A stretch of 52,787 nt of DNA from Humibacillus sp. (GTDB taxonomy: Bacteria > Actinomycetota > Actinomycetes > Actinomycetales > Dermatophilaceae), in contig JAKDLG010000017.1 in NCBI GenBank assembly GCA_030452985.1, forward strand, positions 1-52,787, given 5' to 3'. Below the pieces are notes generated by a model. The model ran no database searches, was not told the origin of the DNA, and was given only the letters and a program-made list of their open reading frames with translations. The translations under genes were made by a program, and so were the position numbers. Positions 32,940 to 41,924 of the stretch are shown piece after piece. How positions within the stretch are numbered: the first letter of the stretch is position 1; the number at the start of each line of letters is the position of its first letter.

Positions 32940-33902
32940 TCATTTCGCCGGGCCGGGGCCATAGGGAGGGATCAGCGGGGGAGTGCGCACCCCGGCCGCG
33001 TCGAGGGCCTGCTTGACTCGCTCGCGCATCTCGCGTTGCACCCCGAACTGTTGCTGGGCCACGGTCTTGGCCACGACCCGGATGGTGGTGGCGCCGTTGC
33101 CGACCGACTCGACCCCGATCACCTGGGGCTCCTCCAGCAGCTTCTCTGACCACGGCGCCTCGGAGTGCAGCTGCGTGACGACGCTTCGGATGATCTCTGT
33201 GGCGGAGTCGACGTTCTCGTCGTAGGCGATGGCCACGTCGAGCAGGGCGGTCGACCAGCCCTGCGACTTGTTGCCGATGCGCACGACCTCACCGTTGCGC
33301 ACGTACCAGGTGACGCCCTGGGAGTCGCGCAGCTGCGTCACCCGCAACGACACGTTCTCGACGGTGCCGATGACCTCACCGGTGTCGATGACGTCGCCCA
33401 CGCCGTACTGGTCCTCCACGATCATGAAGACGCCCGAGAGGAAGTCCTTGACCAGGCTCTGGGCCCCGAAGGCGAGAGCCACACCGCCGACGCCGGCCGA
33501 GGCCAGCATCGGCGCGAGCGGGATGCCGAGGATGGAAAGGATCGTCAGGCCCGCCACCCCGAAGACCACGAACGTGGTGATGCTGCGCAGCAGGGCACCC
33601 ACCGTCTCCATGCGCTGGGTGTGCCGCTCGCTCGCCACCCCCGTCAGGGCCGGCGCCTGCCCGGCCCCGGCCAGGGCGGCGAGGCGGGTGGCGTGCCGGC
33701 TCGTCGCGGCCAGCACGACCCTGCGAATGGCCCGGTGCAACGCCCACCGGGCGATCACCGCGACGACCACGACGATGAGGATCGAGACGGGGGCGCCGAC
33801 CAACCAGCTGACGAACCCGTCCAGGCTGATGTCCGCGACCGCTGGGACCGCTGGTACCGCTGGGCTGGTGGCGGCAGGCAGGCTGGTGAACGCCCCCGTC
33901 AT
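32940..33902 (-). CDS. MscS-family mechanosensitive ion channel
   Basis: A 320-residue small-conductance channel. After a Pro/Ala-rich N-terminus comes a first span (VSILIVVVVAVIARWAL), a second (TTFVVFGVAGLTILSILGI) and the pore-lining TM3 (ASAGVGGVALAFGAQSLVKDF). The MscS beta-domain signature follows (GVFMIVEDQYGVGDVI), then a C-terminal alpha/beta region. It releases solutes upon hypo-osmotic shock. It starts seven bases after the pepN stop, so it is co-transcribed. Confidence 0.93.
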   Translation of the reverse strand: MTGAFTSLPAATSPAVPAVPAVADISLDGFVSWLVGAPVSILIVVVVAVIARWALHRAIRRVVLAATSRHATRLAALAGAGQAPALTGVASERHTQRMETVGALLRSITTFVVFGVAGLTILSILGIPLAPMLASAGVGGVALAFGAQSLVKDFLSGVFMIVEDQYGVGDVIDTGEVIGTVENVSLRVTQLRDSQGVTWYVRNGEVVRIGNKSQGWSTALLDVAIAYDENVDSATEIIRSVVTQLHSEAPWSEKLLEEPQVIGVESVGNGATTIRVVAKTVAQQQFGVQREMRERVKQALDAAGVRTPPLIPPYGPGPAK

Positions 33903-33909
33903 CGTCGCC

Positions 33910-36483
33910 TCAGCCCCGGGCGTCTCGGGCCTGGGCCTGCAGGGCGCGCGAGATCGTGTCGCGGTTCTCGGCCACGGTGCGCACCAGGCCGGGAGCGGCG
34001 TCGGGATGGGCGGCCAGCCAGGTGTCGGAGGCCTCCTTCAGGCCGGCACTGGCCAGCGAGAACGGGTAGAAGCCGCCGACGACGCGCTCAGCGATGGCGG
34101 CGCTCCGGCTCGCCCACGCCTCGACCGCCACGGCGTGGTACTTCTCGACGTACGGCTCGAGCAGCGACAGGTCGCCGCTGCGTCGGAACCCGGCGCTGAC
34201 GGCCTCGACCATCTGGTTCGAGAGCACGTTCGCCTCCACGGCCTCCGCCCAGGCGCGAGCCTTGGCCTCGGCCGTCGGGCGGGCGGCCAGTGCCTCGAGA
34301 GCGCGCTCCTTGCCGGTCGAGGTGCGGTCACGAGCCAGCTCGGCCTCGATCTGCTCCTCGTCGGCCGCGCCGATGGCGGCCAACGCCTTGACCAGCGTCC
34401 ACCGCAGCTCGGTGTCGATCTCGAGCCCGGGCAGCGGGTCATCACCCGACAGCAGGGCCCGCAGACGTGGCTCGGCGCTACGGTCGGAGGTGCCGTCGGC
34501 CCACGCCTGCACCAGCTGGAACTGCGCGTCGCTACCGGGTTCGGCAGCCAGTGCGAGGTCGTGGAGCGAGGTGGTCAGCAGCGCCGCGGTGGCCTCGCGG
34601 TGGGTCGGTGCCGTGTAGAGGCGGGCTGCCGTCGACAGCTGCCCGATCAGCACCCGCAGCAGCGTCGAATCGTTCTCGCCGGGCAGGGCCTCGAGCACGA
34701 AGCGCACGAAGTCGCGAGCCGACATCTCGGCGTCGCGGGTCATGTCCCAGGTGGCCCCGAGCACGAGGGAGCGGGGGAGAGAGTCGGGAAAGCCCCGAGG
34801 CAGGCGCAACGCGGTGGCGAGCGATCGCTCGTCGAGGCGGATCTTGGCGTAGGCGAGGTCGTCGTCATTGATGAGCAGCAGGTCGGGCTGGGCCACCCCG
34901 ACGAGCGCCGCGATGTCGGTGCGCTCGCCCGCGATGTCGACCTCGTCGTAGCCCACCCGATCGAGCACCTCGCCGTGCTCACCGGTCCGAGCGGTGTACC
35001 GCCCGATGCCCAGGCGGTGGGGGCGTAGGGTCGGGTGCTCCGTTGTCGCCGTCTGGCTGATCGCGAACGAGGTGTACCGGCCCTCGGCGTCGACCTCGAA
35101 GACGGGCCGGAGGGTGTTGACGCCGGCGGTCTCGAGCCAGAGCTTGCTCCACCCGGTCAGCTCACGGCCGGATGCCGTCTCGAGCTCGCCGAGCAGGTCG
35201 GCGAGCGTCGTGTTCCCCCAGGCGTGCTTGCGGAAGTACTCGCGCAGGGCGGCCACGAACGGCTCACGCCCCACGTAGGCGACGAGCTGCTTGAGCACAG
35301 AGGCGCCCTTGGCGTACGTGATGCCGTCGAAGTTGACCTCGACGTCCTCGAGGTGGCGCATGTCGGCCGCGATCGGGTGCGTCGAGCTCAGCTGGTCCTG
35401 CGCGTAGGCCCAGGCCTTCTCCGACGTGCCGAAGGTGGTCCAGGCACTCGACCACTGGGTGGCCTCCGCCTGGCAGGTGGTCGAGGCCCACTCGGCGAAC
35501 GACTCGTTGAGCCAGAGGTCGTCCCACCACTTCATCGTCACGAGGTTGCCGAACCACATGTGGGCCAGCTCGTGCAGGATGGTCAGGGCCCGGCGCTCGA
35601 TCTTGGCGTCGGAGACCTTCGAACGAAAGATGTAGACCTCCACGAAGGTCACCGCTCCGGCGTTCTCCATGGCGCCCATGTTGTACTCGGGCGTGAAGAT
35701 CTGGTCGTACTTCTCGAACGGGTAGGGCTGGTCGAACTCCCTTTCGAAGAACGCGAAGCCCTTCTTGGTGGCGTCGAAGATGTTGTCGGCGTCGAGGTAC
35801 TGGGTGAGCGACCTGCGGCAGAACACTCCGAGCGGCACCGTGCCGGCTCGGGTCTCGACCTCGTCGCGCACCTCGTCGTACGGCCCCGCGATGAGCGCGG
35901 TGATGTAGGAGGAGATCCGCTTTGTCGGCGAGAAGGCCCACGTCGCGCGTTCGACTCCCTCGGCGACCCCGGCCGGCTCCGGCTCGGGGGTGGGGGAGTT
36001 CGAGATCACCTTCCAGTGCGCCGGAGCCGTCACCGTGAACCGGAAGCTGGCCTTGAGGTCGGGCTGCTCGAACACCGGGTAGACGCGCCGGGAGTCGGGC
36101 ACCTCGAACTGGGTGTAGAGGTAGACCTCGTTGTCGACCGGGTCGACGAAGCGGTGCAGCCCCTCGCCGGTGTTCGTGTAGGCCCCGGTGGCCTTGACCG
36201 TCAGCTCGTTCTCGGCGGCGAGGTCGTTCAGCGCGATGCGCGAGTCGGCGAAGGCGGATGCCGGGTCGATCGCGGTGCCGTTGAGCGTGATCGACTCGAC
36301 CGAGTCGGCGATGAGGTCGATGAAGCTGTCGGCGCCGGGCTCGGAGCACGAGAACCGCACCGTGGTGGTGCTGGCGAACGTCGTCGGCCCGGTCGTGAGG
36401 TCGAGGCGCACGTCATAGTCGTCGACGTGCAGGAGGCCGGCCCGGGTGGCGGCCTCGTCACGGGTCAGGTTCTTGCCGGGCAC
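33910..36483 (-). CDS. pepN: Aminopeptidase N (M1 metallopeptidase)
   Basis: An 857-residue M1 zinc aminopeptidase. The exopeptidase motif GAMEN is at 270-274, zinc ligands are His304, His308 and Glu327 (HELAH, then NESFAEW) and the general base is Glu305. A long ERAP1-like helical C-terminal domain follows. GTG at 36483 is chosen because it begins PGKNLTRDEA, the usual start of actinobacterial PepN, with AGAGGA upstream. Longer frames run into the divergent intergenic region. It is the first gene of pepN-mscS-glbO and processes peptides in the cytosol. Confidence 0.95.
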   Translation of the reverse strand: MPGKNLTRDEAATRAGLLHVDDYDVRLDLTTGPTTFASTTTVRFSCSEPGADSFIDLIADSVESITLNGTAIDPASAFADSRIALNDLAAENELTVKATGAYTNTGEGLHRFVDPVDNEVYLYTQFEVPDSRRVYPVFEQPDLKASFRFTVTAPAHWKVISNSPTPEPEPAGVAEGVERATWAFSPTKRISSYITALIAGPYDEVRDEVETRAGTVPLGVFCRRSLTQYLDADNIFDATKKGFAFFEREFDQPYPFEKYDQIFTPEYNMGAMENAGAVTFVEVYIFRSKVSDAKIERRALTILHELAHMWFGNLVTMKWWDDLWLNESFAEWASTTCQAEATQWSSAWTTFGTSEKAWAYAQDQLSSTHPIAADMRHLEDVEVNFDGITYAKGASVLKQLVAYVGREPFVAALREYFRKHAWGNTTLADLLGELETASGRELTGWSKLWLETAGVNTLRPVFEVDAEGRYTSFAISQTATTEHPTLRPHRLGIGRYTARTGEHGEVLDRVGYDEVDIAGERTDIAALVGVAQPDLLLINDDDLAYAKIRLDERSLATALRLPRGFPDSLPRSLVLGATWDMTRDAEMSARDFVRFVLEALPGENDSTLLRVLIGQLSTAARLYTAPTHREATAALLTTSLHDLALAAEPGSDAQFQLVQAWADGTSDRSAEPRLRALLSGDDPLPGLEIDTELRWTLVKALAAIGAADEEQIEAELARDRTSTGKERALEALAARPTAEAKARAWAEAVEANVLSNQMVEAVSAGFRRSGDLSLLEPYVEKYHAVAVEAWASRSAAIAERVVGGFYPFSLASAGLKEASDTWLAAHPDAAPGLVRTVAENRDTISRALQAQARDARG

Positions 36484-36650
36484 GGGGGTCCTCTCGCTGA
36501 CGATGATGGTGTCGGCAACGGCTCGTCCGAGGTGGGGACGGCGCCGTCGCGGTGCACATCTTCGCACGGACCCGGCGTCGGCCGTCCATCTGCGGTGTGG
36601 CCGTCGCCCCGTCGTCAGCACGCCTGTGATGGCAGTGCGATGATGGCCAC

Positions 36651-37262
36651 ATGGCTGATGAGCAGACGTCCGTGGAGTTGTGGTTCGACCCGATGTGCCC
36701 GTGGGCGTGGATGACCTCGCGCTGGCTCATGGAGGTCGAGCGCCAGCGTGAGATCGCGGTGACCTGGTCGGTCATGAGCCTGTCCATCCTCAACGAGGGC
36801 CGCGAGCTCGACGCCGACTACCGCGACCTGATGGATCGGGCGTGGGGCCCGGTGCGCGTCATCATCGCGGCCCGGGAGCAGCACGGCCAAGAGGTCGTCA
36901 AGAAGCTCTACGACGCGTTCGGCACGCGGGTCCACCTGGGTGAGAACCGTGACCTGGACGTCGTGATCAAGGAGGGGCTCGACGAGGTCGGCCTGCCGGC
37001 CGAGCTGGCTGCGGCGGCCCACGTCGACGACTACGACGAGTTGCTGCGCGCCAGCCACGAGCGTGGCATCGGCCTGGTGGGTGACGAGGTCGGCACCCCC
37101 GTGATCTCGGTCGACGGAGTGGCCTTCTTCGGGCCCGTCGTGACCCCTGCCCCCAAGGGCCAGGCTGCGCTCGACCTCTTCGACGGCTGCGTGCTGGTGG
37201 CCGGAACCGCCGGTTTCTACGAGCTGAAGCGCACCCGCACCAAGGACCCCGACTTCTCCTGA
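36651..37262 (+). CDS. DsbA-family protein, mycothiol-dependent nitroreductase (Rv2466c-like)
   Basis: A 203-residue thioredoxin-fold protein with an alpha-helical insertion, resembling Mycobacterium Rv2466c. FDPMCPWAWMTSRW contains the active-site Cys16, but the resolving Cys of CPWC is replaced by Ala19, so this is a monothiol form. Other conserved parts are VMSLSILNEGR, ARAWGPVR-like DRAWGPVRV, and VGTPVISVDGVAFFGPV. ATG at 36651 follows the pepN divergent gap. It probably uses mycothiol for reductive chemistry; the native substrate is unknown. Confidence 0.88.
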   Translation: MADEQTSVELWFDPMCPWAWMTSRWLMEVERQREIAVTWSVMSLSILNEGRELDADYRDLMDRAWGPVRVIIAAREQHGQEVVKKLYDAFGTRVHLGENRDLDVVIKEGLDEVGLPAELAAAAHVDDYDELLRASHERGIGLVGDEVGTPVISVDGVAFFGPVVTPAPKGQAALDLFDGCVLVAGTAGFYELKRTRTKDPDFS

Positions 37263-37323
37263 GCCTCGGCCAGCCCTGGCCACGGGCCCTGGCCTGTCCC
37301 CCTGATCGAGAGAGAGGACCGAC

Positions 37324-37806
37324 ATGCGTATCCACATCGGCGGTGACCATGCCGCGTACGACCTGCAACGCGCGCTCGTCGAGCACCTGCAGCAAAGCGG
37401 TCACGACGTCGTCGACCACGGACCGCTGGAGTACGACGACCAGGACGACTACCCGGTCTACGTGCTGCGCGCGGCCGAGGCCGTGGCGGCTGACCCGGGC
37501 TCCCTCGGGGTCGTGCTCGGCGGGTCGGGCAACGGCGAGCAGATGGCCGCGAACAAGGTGAGCGGCATCCGGGCTGCCCTGGCCTACGAGCCCGACCTGG
37601 CACGCCTCGCCCGCGAGCACAACGACGCCCAGATCGTCTCGCTCGGGGCCCGGTTCACGGCGATCCCGCTCGCCGAGGAGATCGTCGACGTCTTCGTCGC
37701 CACCGATTTCTCCGATGAGCCACGCCACGCCCGGCGCCTCGGTATGGTGACGACCTACGAGGCATCCCGACAGCTCCCGTCCCCCCCGGAGAGCGCCGCC
37801 CCCTGA
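37324..37806 (+). CDS. rpiB: Ribose-5-phosphate isomerase B
   Basis: A 160-residue LacAB/RpiB sugar isomerase, interconverting ribose-5-P and ribulose-5-P in the pentose phosphate pathway. It shows GGDHAAYDLQ, DYPVYVLRAAEAV, GGSGNGEQMAANKVSGIRAAL and EHNDAQIVSLGARF. The RpiB Cys is replaced by Ser (GSGNG) as in the mycobacterial type. ATG at 37324 has a strong GAGAGAGGA ribosome site. Good family length. Confidence 0.94.
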   Translation: MRIHIGGDHAAYDLQRALVEHLQQSGHDVVDHGPLEYDDQDDYPVYVLRAAEAVAADPGSLGVVLGGSGNGEQMAANKVSGIRAALAYEPDLARLAREHNDAQIVSLGARFTAIPLAEEIVDVFVATDFSDEPRHARRLGMVTTYEASRQLPSPPESAAP

Positions 37807-37861
37807 GCACCGTGGATCCTGGCCGTACGTCCCGGCGTGAGCGATCCCGGGAAGGACGTAC

Positions 37862-38974
37862 GTGGCCGCCCAGGCGACCGTAAGGCGCGGAGCCCGCGCC
37901 GTGACCCAGCCGCTGCGCCGGCTGCGACTGCGAACCCCTGTCGTCGAGCGCTCACCGTGGCTGCTCGTCGTCTGCTTCCTGGTCGTGGGCGTGCTCACCG
38001 CTTGGGCCATCATCCTGTGGCCGACCGACATCCCGTGGTCGGTCTTCGGTTTCGTGGTCGTCGCCGCGGGACTCTTCCTCGAACCGCGTCTGCTCATGGT
38101 CGTCTACGTCGGCCTCGCCGCCGCGATCGGTGTGGTCAGTACCAGGGTCGGGCCGGCCCGGCCGGTCGTGATCGGCAGTGAGGTAGCGATCGCCGCCACC
38201 ATGGGCCTGATGCTGTGGCTGGCGCACGCGCGCGCCCAGCTCGGTGTCGTCGGGGTCAGCGGGGAGTCGATGCTGGTCGACATGCGTGACCGGCTGCGGG
38301 CCCAGGGTGAGCTGCCCGAGCTGCCCCCGTCGTGGGCAGCGGAGGTCGCGCTCGAGTCGGCCTACGGCGATGGGTTCGCCGGCGACTTCATCGTGGCCAG
38401 CCGCTCGACCGACGGGTCGATGCTCGAGGTCGCCCTCGTCGACGTGTCGGGCAAGGGTCGTCAGGCCGGTACGCGGTCACTGCTGCTCTCGGGTGCCCTG
38501 GGCGGTCTGCTCGGTGAGATGAGCGAGAGCGGCTTTCTGCGCTCGGCCAACAACCACCTGCTGCGGCTGCGTTGGCCGGAGGGCTTCGCCACCGCGGTGC
38601 ACGTCGCGATCCACCTCGACACGGGTGACTTCACCATCGGCTACGCCGGTCATCCGGCGGCCGCCCAGTTCTCGGCCGGCTCCGGCCGGTGGCGGATGCT
38701 GGCCGGTGGTCGAGGGCCGCTGTTGGGGGTCATCGAGCACGCCGACTACCCCCGTGAGGCGGGAACTCTGCGCCGGGGTGATGCCCTGGTGCTCTACAGC
38801 GACGGCGTCATCGAGTCACGCGACAAGGCCCTCATCGACGGTATCGACCGAATGCTCGGCAGCGCAGAGTCGTTCGTGACCAAGGGTTTCGACGGGCTGG
38901 CGCGCCGGTTGTGCGACCAGGCCATGGCCGGCCACGGCGACGACCGTGCCGTCATCACCATCTGGCGCCGCTGA
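37862..38974 (+). CDS. Membrane PP2C/SpoIIE-type serine/threonine phosphatase
   Basis: A 370-residue protein. A basic N-terminus is followed by about four hydrophobic spans (residues about 30-125, for example WLLVVCFLVVGVLTAWAIIL and LLMVVYVGLAAAIGVVS) and a SpoIIE/RsbU catalytic domain. Metal-binding aspartates lie in GDGFAGDF, LVDVSGKGRQAG, YSDGVIESRD and GHGDDRAVI. Such phosphatases usually control sigma factors by dephosphorylating anti-anti-sigma proteins. No partner gene is next to it. The GTG start at 37862 is plausible but not backed by a strong ribosome site. Confidence 0.9.
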   Translation: MAAQATVRRGARAVTQPLRRLRLRTPVVERSPWLLVVCFLVVGVLTAWAIILWPTDIPWSVFGFVVVAAGLFLEPRLLMVVYVGLAAAIGVVSTRVGPARPVVIGSEVAIAATMGLMLWLAHARAQLGVVGVSGESMLVDMRDRLRAQGELPELPPSWAAEVALESAYGDGFAGDFIVASRSTDGSMLEVALVDVSGKGRQAGTRSLLLSGALGGLLGEMSESGFLRSANNHLLRLRWPEGFATAVHVAIHLDTGDFTIGYAGHPAAAQFSAGSGRWRMLAGGRGPLLGVIEHADYPREAGTLRRGDALVLYSDGVIESRDKALIDGIDRMLGSAESFVTKGFDGLARRLCDQAMAGHGDDRAVITIWRR

Positions 38975-39010
38975 CGCCCGAGCCCGGAGAACCCGAGCAC
39001 GGAGCGCACG

Positions 39011-39040
39011 GAGGGCGACAACCCGCCGGTCGCCGCCCTC
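39011..39040. terminator. Imperfect hairpin between convergent genes
   Basis: GAGGGCGAC and GTCGCCGCCCTC form an imperfect stem around nine bases, in the 90-base gap between the convergent phosphatase and Rv0909-like genes. It could terminate both directions. There is no U-tract. Confidence 0.4.
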
Positions 39041-39064
39041 GCATCGAGCATTGTGCGCGAGACG

Positions 39065-39268
39065 TCAGGAGATGTCGTCGTCCTGGCCGTCGAGGCCGTC
39101 GAGGCCGTCCTTGCTCTTCTGCTGCGCCGTGTCGACCTTGTCCGCGTACTTGCCGCCGGTCTTCTCGTCGACCAGGTCGCCGGCCTTGTCGATGCCCTCG
39201 CCCGCCTTGTCGCCGTGCTGGTCGACGAGCCCGGTGGCCTTGTCCTTGATGTTGTCGAAGACGCCCAT
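39065..39268 (-). CDS. Rv0909/MT0933-like small antitoxin-family protein
   Basis: A 67-residue, highly charged helical protein starting GVFDNIKDKATGLVDQHGD and containing GIDKAGDLVDEKTGGKY. It matches the pattern of the MT0933-type antitoxin family. ATG at 39268 has AAAGGAACC in front, which decides the start. In mycobacteria this family pairs with a toxin gene, but none is next to it here, so the protein may be an orphan or a general stress protein. The acidic tail (DGLDGQDDD) is low complexity. Confidence 0.82.
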   Translation of the reverse strand: MGVFDNIKDKATGLVDQHGDKAGEGIDKAGDLVDEKTGGKYADKVDTAQQKSKDGLDGLDGQDDDIS

Positions 39269-39405
39269 GTGGGTTCCTTTCGTCGTCGGGGTCCTCGAAC
39301 GGACCCCGGGACGGCCACCGTAACCCAGGCGTTCGAGGTGCACCGGTGCCGTCGTGACGGGGCGCGTCGCTGCTGTCACCGCCGCGGCTGACTAGCATCT
39401 GGGCC

Positions 39406-40107
39406 GTGAGCGAACTCTCGGGCGTGCCAGACCTACCGGAGGGCGTCGTGCCCTCCCGGGTGCGTAGCTTTGTGCGCCGGGGGCGGTTCTCCGACCTGAC
39501 CCGCAGCCGGCTCGAGCTGCTGGCACCCGGCCGGGCCCTGCCCGAGGGCCCCTTCGAGCCCCGCGCGACGTTCGGTCGAGAGGCCCCGCTCGTGCTCGAG
39601 ATCGGCTGCGGCCACGGCGCCGCCGCGCTCGCCTACGCCGAGCAGCATCCCGGGCACGACCTCGTGGCCATGGACGTGCACACCCCCGGACTGGCCCGGA
39701 TGCTGGCCGACGCCGCCGACCGGGGGCTGCCCAACCTGCGCATCGAGATCGGTGACGCCGTCGTCTTCCTCGAGACGCGGGTGGCCCCGCGCACCTTCGA
39801 CGCCGTGCACCTGTTCTTTCCCGACCCGTGGCGAAAGCAGAAGCACACCAAGCGTCGCTTCGTCAGCCCGGCCAACCTCGACCTGCTCGCAGTGGTCCTG
39901 AGGCCCGGGGGGTACGTGCTCGTCGCCACGGACCAGGACTTCTACGCCCGGCACGTGCTCGAGCAGGTCGGCGCCCACCCCCGGTTCGAGGCCCGTCGCT
40001 CGGCCCGGCCAGCATGGCGGCCGACGGTCGGTTTCGAGGCCAAGGGCCGCGAAGCCGGGCGGGCGATCACCGAGCTGCGGCTCGACCTGCTTGACCTGCT
40101 TGACTGA
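39406..40107 (+). CDS. trmB: tRNA (guanine-N7)-methyltransferase TrmB
   Basis: A 233-residue SAM-dependent enzyme that methylates G46 in the tRNA variable loop. It has RSFVRRGRFSDLTRSRLE, the SAM motif LEIGCGHGAAALAYA, and the family signature FFPDPWRKQKHTKRRFV. GTG start at 39406. The C-terminus ends with a Leu/Asp repeat (LLDLLD). It lies near two tRNA genes but is otherwise alone. Confidence 0.94.
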   Translation: MSELSGVPDLPEGVVPSRVRSFVRRGRFSDLTRSRLELLAPGRALPEGPFEPRATFGREAPLVLEIGCGHGAAALAYAEQHPGHDLVAMDVHTPGLARMLADAADRGLPNLRIEIGDAVVFLETRVAPRTFDAVHLFFPDPWRKQKHTKRRFVSPANLDLLAVVLRPGGYVLVATDQDFYARHVLEQVGAHPRFEARRSARPAWRPTVGFEAKGREAGRAITELRLDLLDLLD

Positions 40108-40152
40108 GCACAGCACACCCACTCGAAGCCACGTCGGTCAGCAGGAGTTCTC

Positions 40153-40557
40153 GTGAGGCGCACCGTCGCCGAGTTGGCGGGTGACATCGCGCACTCGCTG
40201 GTGCTGCCTCAGGGCTTCACCTTGTGCATTGCGGGCACTCTGGCCATGCACGTGGACCACCACGGGTCGCCCGGCTGGTTCCCCGTCTGGCTCTTTCTCT
40301 GCGGCGCAAGCCTCACCTACAGCGCTCTGCTCCTGCTGCTGCGGGTCTACCGCCGCCCCGGCGTCGCGGCGCGACCGCCCACCCGGCGCGCCGTCTTCAA
40401 CGTGGTTCCGTTGGCCGCCGTTCCTCTGGCCCACTTCGCCACGGCCTGGGTGTCAAGCGCCGCTCTTTCGTTCCTGTTGGCCGGCTGCGTCGTCATCCTC
40501 GGCTACGTGGGCGGACTCGCGCTGCTTCTGCAGTGGTCGGGCGAACCCGAGGTCTGA
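40153..40557 (+). CDS. Hypothetical integral membrane protein
   Basis: A 134-residue protein with four hydrophobic spans (QGFTLCIAGTLAMHV, WFPVWLFLCGASLTYSALLLLL, VVPLAAVPLAHFATAWVS and ALSFLLAGCVVILGYVGGLALLL). GTG at 40153 has AGGAG nine bases upstream. I do not recognise a family. It is possibly co-transcribed with trmB (45-base gap). Confidence 0.7.
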   Translation: MRRTVAELAGDIAHSLVLPQGFTLCIAGTLAMHVDHHGSPGWFPVWLFLCGASLTYSALLLLLRVYRRPGVAARPPTRRAVFNVVPLAAVPLAHFATAWVSSAALSFLLAGCVVILGYVGGLALLLQWSGEPEV

Positions 40558-40630
40558 TGGCCTGCGGTCCCGGGAACTGCGTCATGGTCATGGGCATCGT
40601 CATGGTCAAAGGTCGATCGGTGAGATCCAG

Positions 40631-40704
40631 TCGGGGCAACAGGATTCGAACCTGCGGCCTTCCGCTCCCAAAGCGGACGCGCTACCAAGCTGCGCCATGC
40701 CCCG
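40631..40704 (-). tRNA. tRNA-Pro (UGG)
   Basis: A full cloverleaf can be folded on the minus strand. The acceptor stem CGGGGCA/TGCCCCG is perfect with discriminator A, the T-loop reads GGTTCGAATCC, and the anticodon loop TTTGGGA gives UGG. The 3' CCA is not encoded. Confidence 0.93.
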
Positions 40705-40808
40705 TACACGCCACACCGTAGCCGGTGTCGGTCGCCACACGATTTCAGGTTGCCGGTGAGCGGGCAGTAGTCTGTGCCACCGGACCTCGGGTCGACGACC
40801 CGGTTCCT

Positions 40809-40882
40809 GCGGGCGTAGCTCAATGGTAGAGCCTCAGTCTTCCAAACTGATCACGCGAGTTCGATTCTCGTCGCCCGCTCCA
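40809..40882 (+). tRNA. tRNA-Gly (UCC)
   Basis: Acceptor stem GCGGGCG/CGCCCGC, D-arm AGCTCAATGGTAGAGC, anticodon loop CTTCCAA giving UCC, and T-loop GAGTTCGATTCTC. The terminal CCA is encoded at 40880-40882, unlike the neighbouring tRNA-Pro. It is about 105 bases from tRNA-Pro and divergent from it. Confidence 0.95.
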
Positions 40883-40961
40883 CGGCCACCGCGCTATCGC
40901 GTGGACGCCGACCGACGAAAATGGCATGACCTCGCCGGTGGGGGCGTCGTAGCGTGGAGAT

Positions 40962-41258
40962 ATGAACCGGCCCGACCTGCAGGAAGCCCTTCGTGACCGT
41001 GACGCGGTGCTGAGGGCGTTCGTGGCGCCCGACGGGTCGTTGAAGAGCATCCCGACGAAGGTCCGCAAGCGGCTCGTCGTGCTCGACCTGCTGGCCCAGC
41101 AGTTCGAACTGGGTGAGCAGTACGACGAGATCGAGGTGAACAACCGGCTGCGGGCCTTTCACCCCGACGTGGCCGCGCTCCGTCGCTACCTGGTCGAGGA
41201 GGGCTTCCTCGACCGCGCCGACGGACGCTACTGGCGTACCGGTGGCACGACCGACTGA
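40962..41258 (+). CDS. DUF2087 domain-containing protein
   Basis: A 98-residue protein matching the DUF2087 pattern: a start with AFVAPDGSLKSIPTKVRKRLVVLDLLAQQF, then YDEIEVNNRLRAFHPDVAALRRYLVEEGFLDR. This looks like a small winged-helix, possibly nucleic-acid binding, and is often fused to ArsR or GNAT domains in other proteins. ATG at 40962 lies close behind GTGGAGAT. Stand-alone form; role unknown. Confidence 0.82.
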   Translation: MNRPDLQEALRDRDAVLRAFVAPDGSLKSIPTKVRKRLVVLDLLAQQFELGEQYDEIEVNNRLRAFHPDVAALRRYLVEEGFLDRADGRYWRTGGTTD

Positions 41259-41307
41259 GCCGGCCCAGCGGCATCCCGAATGCCGGTTCGCGCCCGAGCA
41301 GGGCGGA

Positions 41308-41814
41308 TCACACCTGGTCAAGACTGCGAAACCCCAGTGCCTCGCTCAGGTAGCTCTTGGCGCCGTCGGCCTCCAGGCCGCGCTCGGTCGCCGCCGCGGT
41401 GCGGGGGGAGGGCCATGCGTGCAGCCAGAACAGGGCCAGCGCCCCCGGCAGGGCGATGGCGAGCGGAAGCCACGAGTGCGGGGTGAAGGCGAACGACACG
41501 GCGAAGGCGACCAGCACCGGCGCCTCGGCGAGGGCCGTGCGAAGAACCGTGGTCGAGGTGAAGAAGCGCAGCGACGTCGTCTCGGCGTTCTCGCGGGGGA
41601 GGCCGAGCGGCAGCGCCGGAACGCTGTAGCCCACGTAGGTGATGAGCAGGGCTGCTCCGATCAGCGCCACGAGCACGATGACGATCGCGGCCACCGACGG
41701 GACCGGCGCCGACGGGTCGACGAAGATGCGCACGATGGTGATCATCAGCGCGCCCATCCCGACGGCGACGCAGACCAGCTGGATGGGTCGCAGGGTCGCG
41801 GCAGCCGGGGTCAT
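41308..41814 (-). CDS. Hypothetical four-span membrane protein
   Basis: A 168-residue protein with four spans (LVCVAVGMGALMITIVRIFV, VAAIVIVLVALIGAALLITYV, EAPVLVAFAVSFAFTP and WLPLAIALPGALALFWLHAW). The segment between spans two and three is polar (RENAETTSLRFFTSTT). ATG at 41814 is preferred to an upstream in-frame codon. The gene is divergent from tig, so the 110-base gap holds both promoters. No family recognised. Confidence 0.75.
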   Translation of the reverse strand: MTPAAATLRPIQLVCVAVGMGALMITIVRIFVDPSAPVPSVAAIVIVLVALIGAALLITYVGYSVPALPLGLPRENAETTSLRFFTSTTVLRTALAEAPVLVAFAVSFAFTPHSWLPLAIALPGALALFWLHAWPSPRTAAATERGLEADGAKSYLSEALGFRSLDQV

Positions 41815-41924
41815 GGTGACCGAGCATAGATGGCGCATTTAGTCATCTGGCCTGCGCCCGTTAACATGGCCTGTCGGTCGGTGTTTCCGCCGACCCGTCC
41901 CGCCGACACCTTGGAGTACCCGCA

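Noticed and set aside
39065..39268. Complete toxin-antitoxin pair around the Rv0909-like gene
   Set aside because: Neighbours are a phosphatase and trmB; there is no toxin-sized gene coupled to it.
40575..40612. Short direct repeats (CGTCATGGTCA) next to tRNA-Pro, considered as an attachment site
   Set aside because: No integrase gene or second copy of the tRNA 3' end was found in the window, so no integrated element is supported.
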